Source of the DNA: Amphimedon queenslandica | Taxonomy: Eukaryota > Porifera > Demospongiae > Haplosclerida > Niphatidae | Direction: 5' to 3' | Assembly (NCBI RefSeq): GCF_000090795.2 | Contig: NW_003546329.1 | Location: 140,709-204,708, forward strand | Length of the DNA stretch: 64,000 nucleotides | In this document: piece by piece, positions 63,590 through 64,000 of the stretch | Layout of the letters: every line of letters starts with the position of its first letter | How positions within the stretch are numbered: the stretch's first letter is position 1 | Notes under the pieces: generated by a model | The model's input: the letters and a program-made list of their open reading frames with translations, nothing else | The model's database searches: none | Told to the model about the DNA's origin: nothing | Program-made: the position numbers and the translations under genes

Positions 63590-64000
63590 CAAAAATCCAA
63601 TTTTTATTGAAACTTTAATACGCAACATAAATACGTATTATATGCATCAGGAAAAATTATAAAAATAGAGAATTCTCTCCTTTTCATTTTTTGGTGAAAT
63701 TTGGCCAGAGAGTGGCAGAGATCATGGACTATGGTACAGGGACTTTGGCTTGATTTTGGAGCAACTTTAAAAATTCATAAAAAATTCAATTTTGATTGGA
63801 ATCAACTCAAACTTTCTACGCAACATAAGTATGTATATATGCATCAGATAAAATTATTAAAATGGAGAATTCTCTACTTTTCATTTCTGGTGAAATATGG
63901 CCCGAGACGCTGTACTATAGTACAGGAACTTTGGCCCAACTTTGGAGCAACTTTAAAAATTCATATAAAATCTAATTCTTAACGGAATTAACTCAAACTT
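63590..64000. repeat. Dispersed hAT-like repeat running off the window
   Basis: At least two inverted-orientation units: AACTTTAAAAATTCATAAAA, GGAATCAACTCAAACTTTCTAC, CAACATAAGTATGTATATATGC, AAAATGGAGAATTCTC and CTGTACTATAGTACAGG. It presumably sits in the next MARS1 intron. No terminal end seen. Confidence 0.65.

Overview
The window looks like nuclear DNA from an early-branching animal, most likely a demosponge of the Amphimedon type. This is inferred from the base composition (AT-rich, with very many short TACATGTA-like palindromes and AAT/CT microsatellites), the dense genes, the tiny introns (often 45-80 bp with GT-AG ends), and the gene content: animal genes such as PARP4, NUP188, CHMP1, MARS1 and aminopeptidase N beside a long EGF-repeat receptor and a beta-helix/multi-membrane-pass protein. 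There are no bacterial operons, rRNA genes or CRISPR arrays. I recognised no tRNA gene.

Layout. 1-5004 (minus): 5' end of an unrecognised gene with a 3-kb intron. 5730-12037 (plus): an 18-exon M1 aminopeptidase N gene whose exons sum to an exact 974-codon frame. 12375-17692 (plus): a 28-exon type I membrane protein with about 27 EGF domains (1238 codons). 17953-19595 (minus): a decayed GCC2/GCC3-type receptor gene fragment split by an 883-bp hAT-like element with a perfect 8-bp target duplication. 20166-31373 (plus): NUP188. 31624-35892 (plus): a two-exon, 1368-aa beta-helix plus multi-pass membrane protein. 36189-42705 (minus): a multidomain protein with a zinc-like motif, a large Gln/Glu/Pro repeat, a WH2-like motif, coiled coil, ankyrin and BTB. 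42915-58113 (minus): vault PARP (PARP4) with BRCT, PARP catalytic, VIT, VWA, a long low-complexity tail and the conserved C-terminal domain. 50221-51863 (plus): a two-exon gene lying wholly inside a PARP4 intron. Its second half looks like a trypsin-fold protease that has lost its catalytic His and Ser. 58489-59309 (plus): a small PH-domain protein. 59702-61311 (minus): CHMP1. 61535-62542 (plus): intronless SLC25A39/40 carrier. 62803-63516 (minus): 3' end of MARS1, running off the window.

The genes share no single pathway; this is an ordinary gene-dense animal locus. Several neighbours are divergent pairs with short shared upstream regions (CHMP1/SLC25A39: 223 bp; PARP4/PH: 375 bp; gene at 5004/aminopeptidase: 725 bp) and others are tightly convergent. 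Introns carry copies of a DNA-transposon-like family with CAGGGTTTCCCACA ends and internal repeats of about 190-200 bp, and two copies of a small TA-flanked MITE.

The best leads are the nested pseudoprotease gene, the RNA polymerase II CTD-like heptads in the PARP4 tail, the domain mix of the ankyrin/BTB protein, the beta-helix membrane protein, and the satellite-bearing hAT-like elements. All protein calls rest on recalled family sequences; no search was run.
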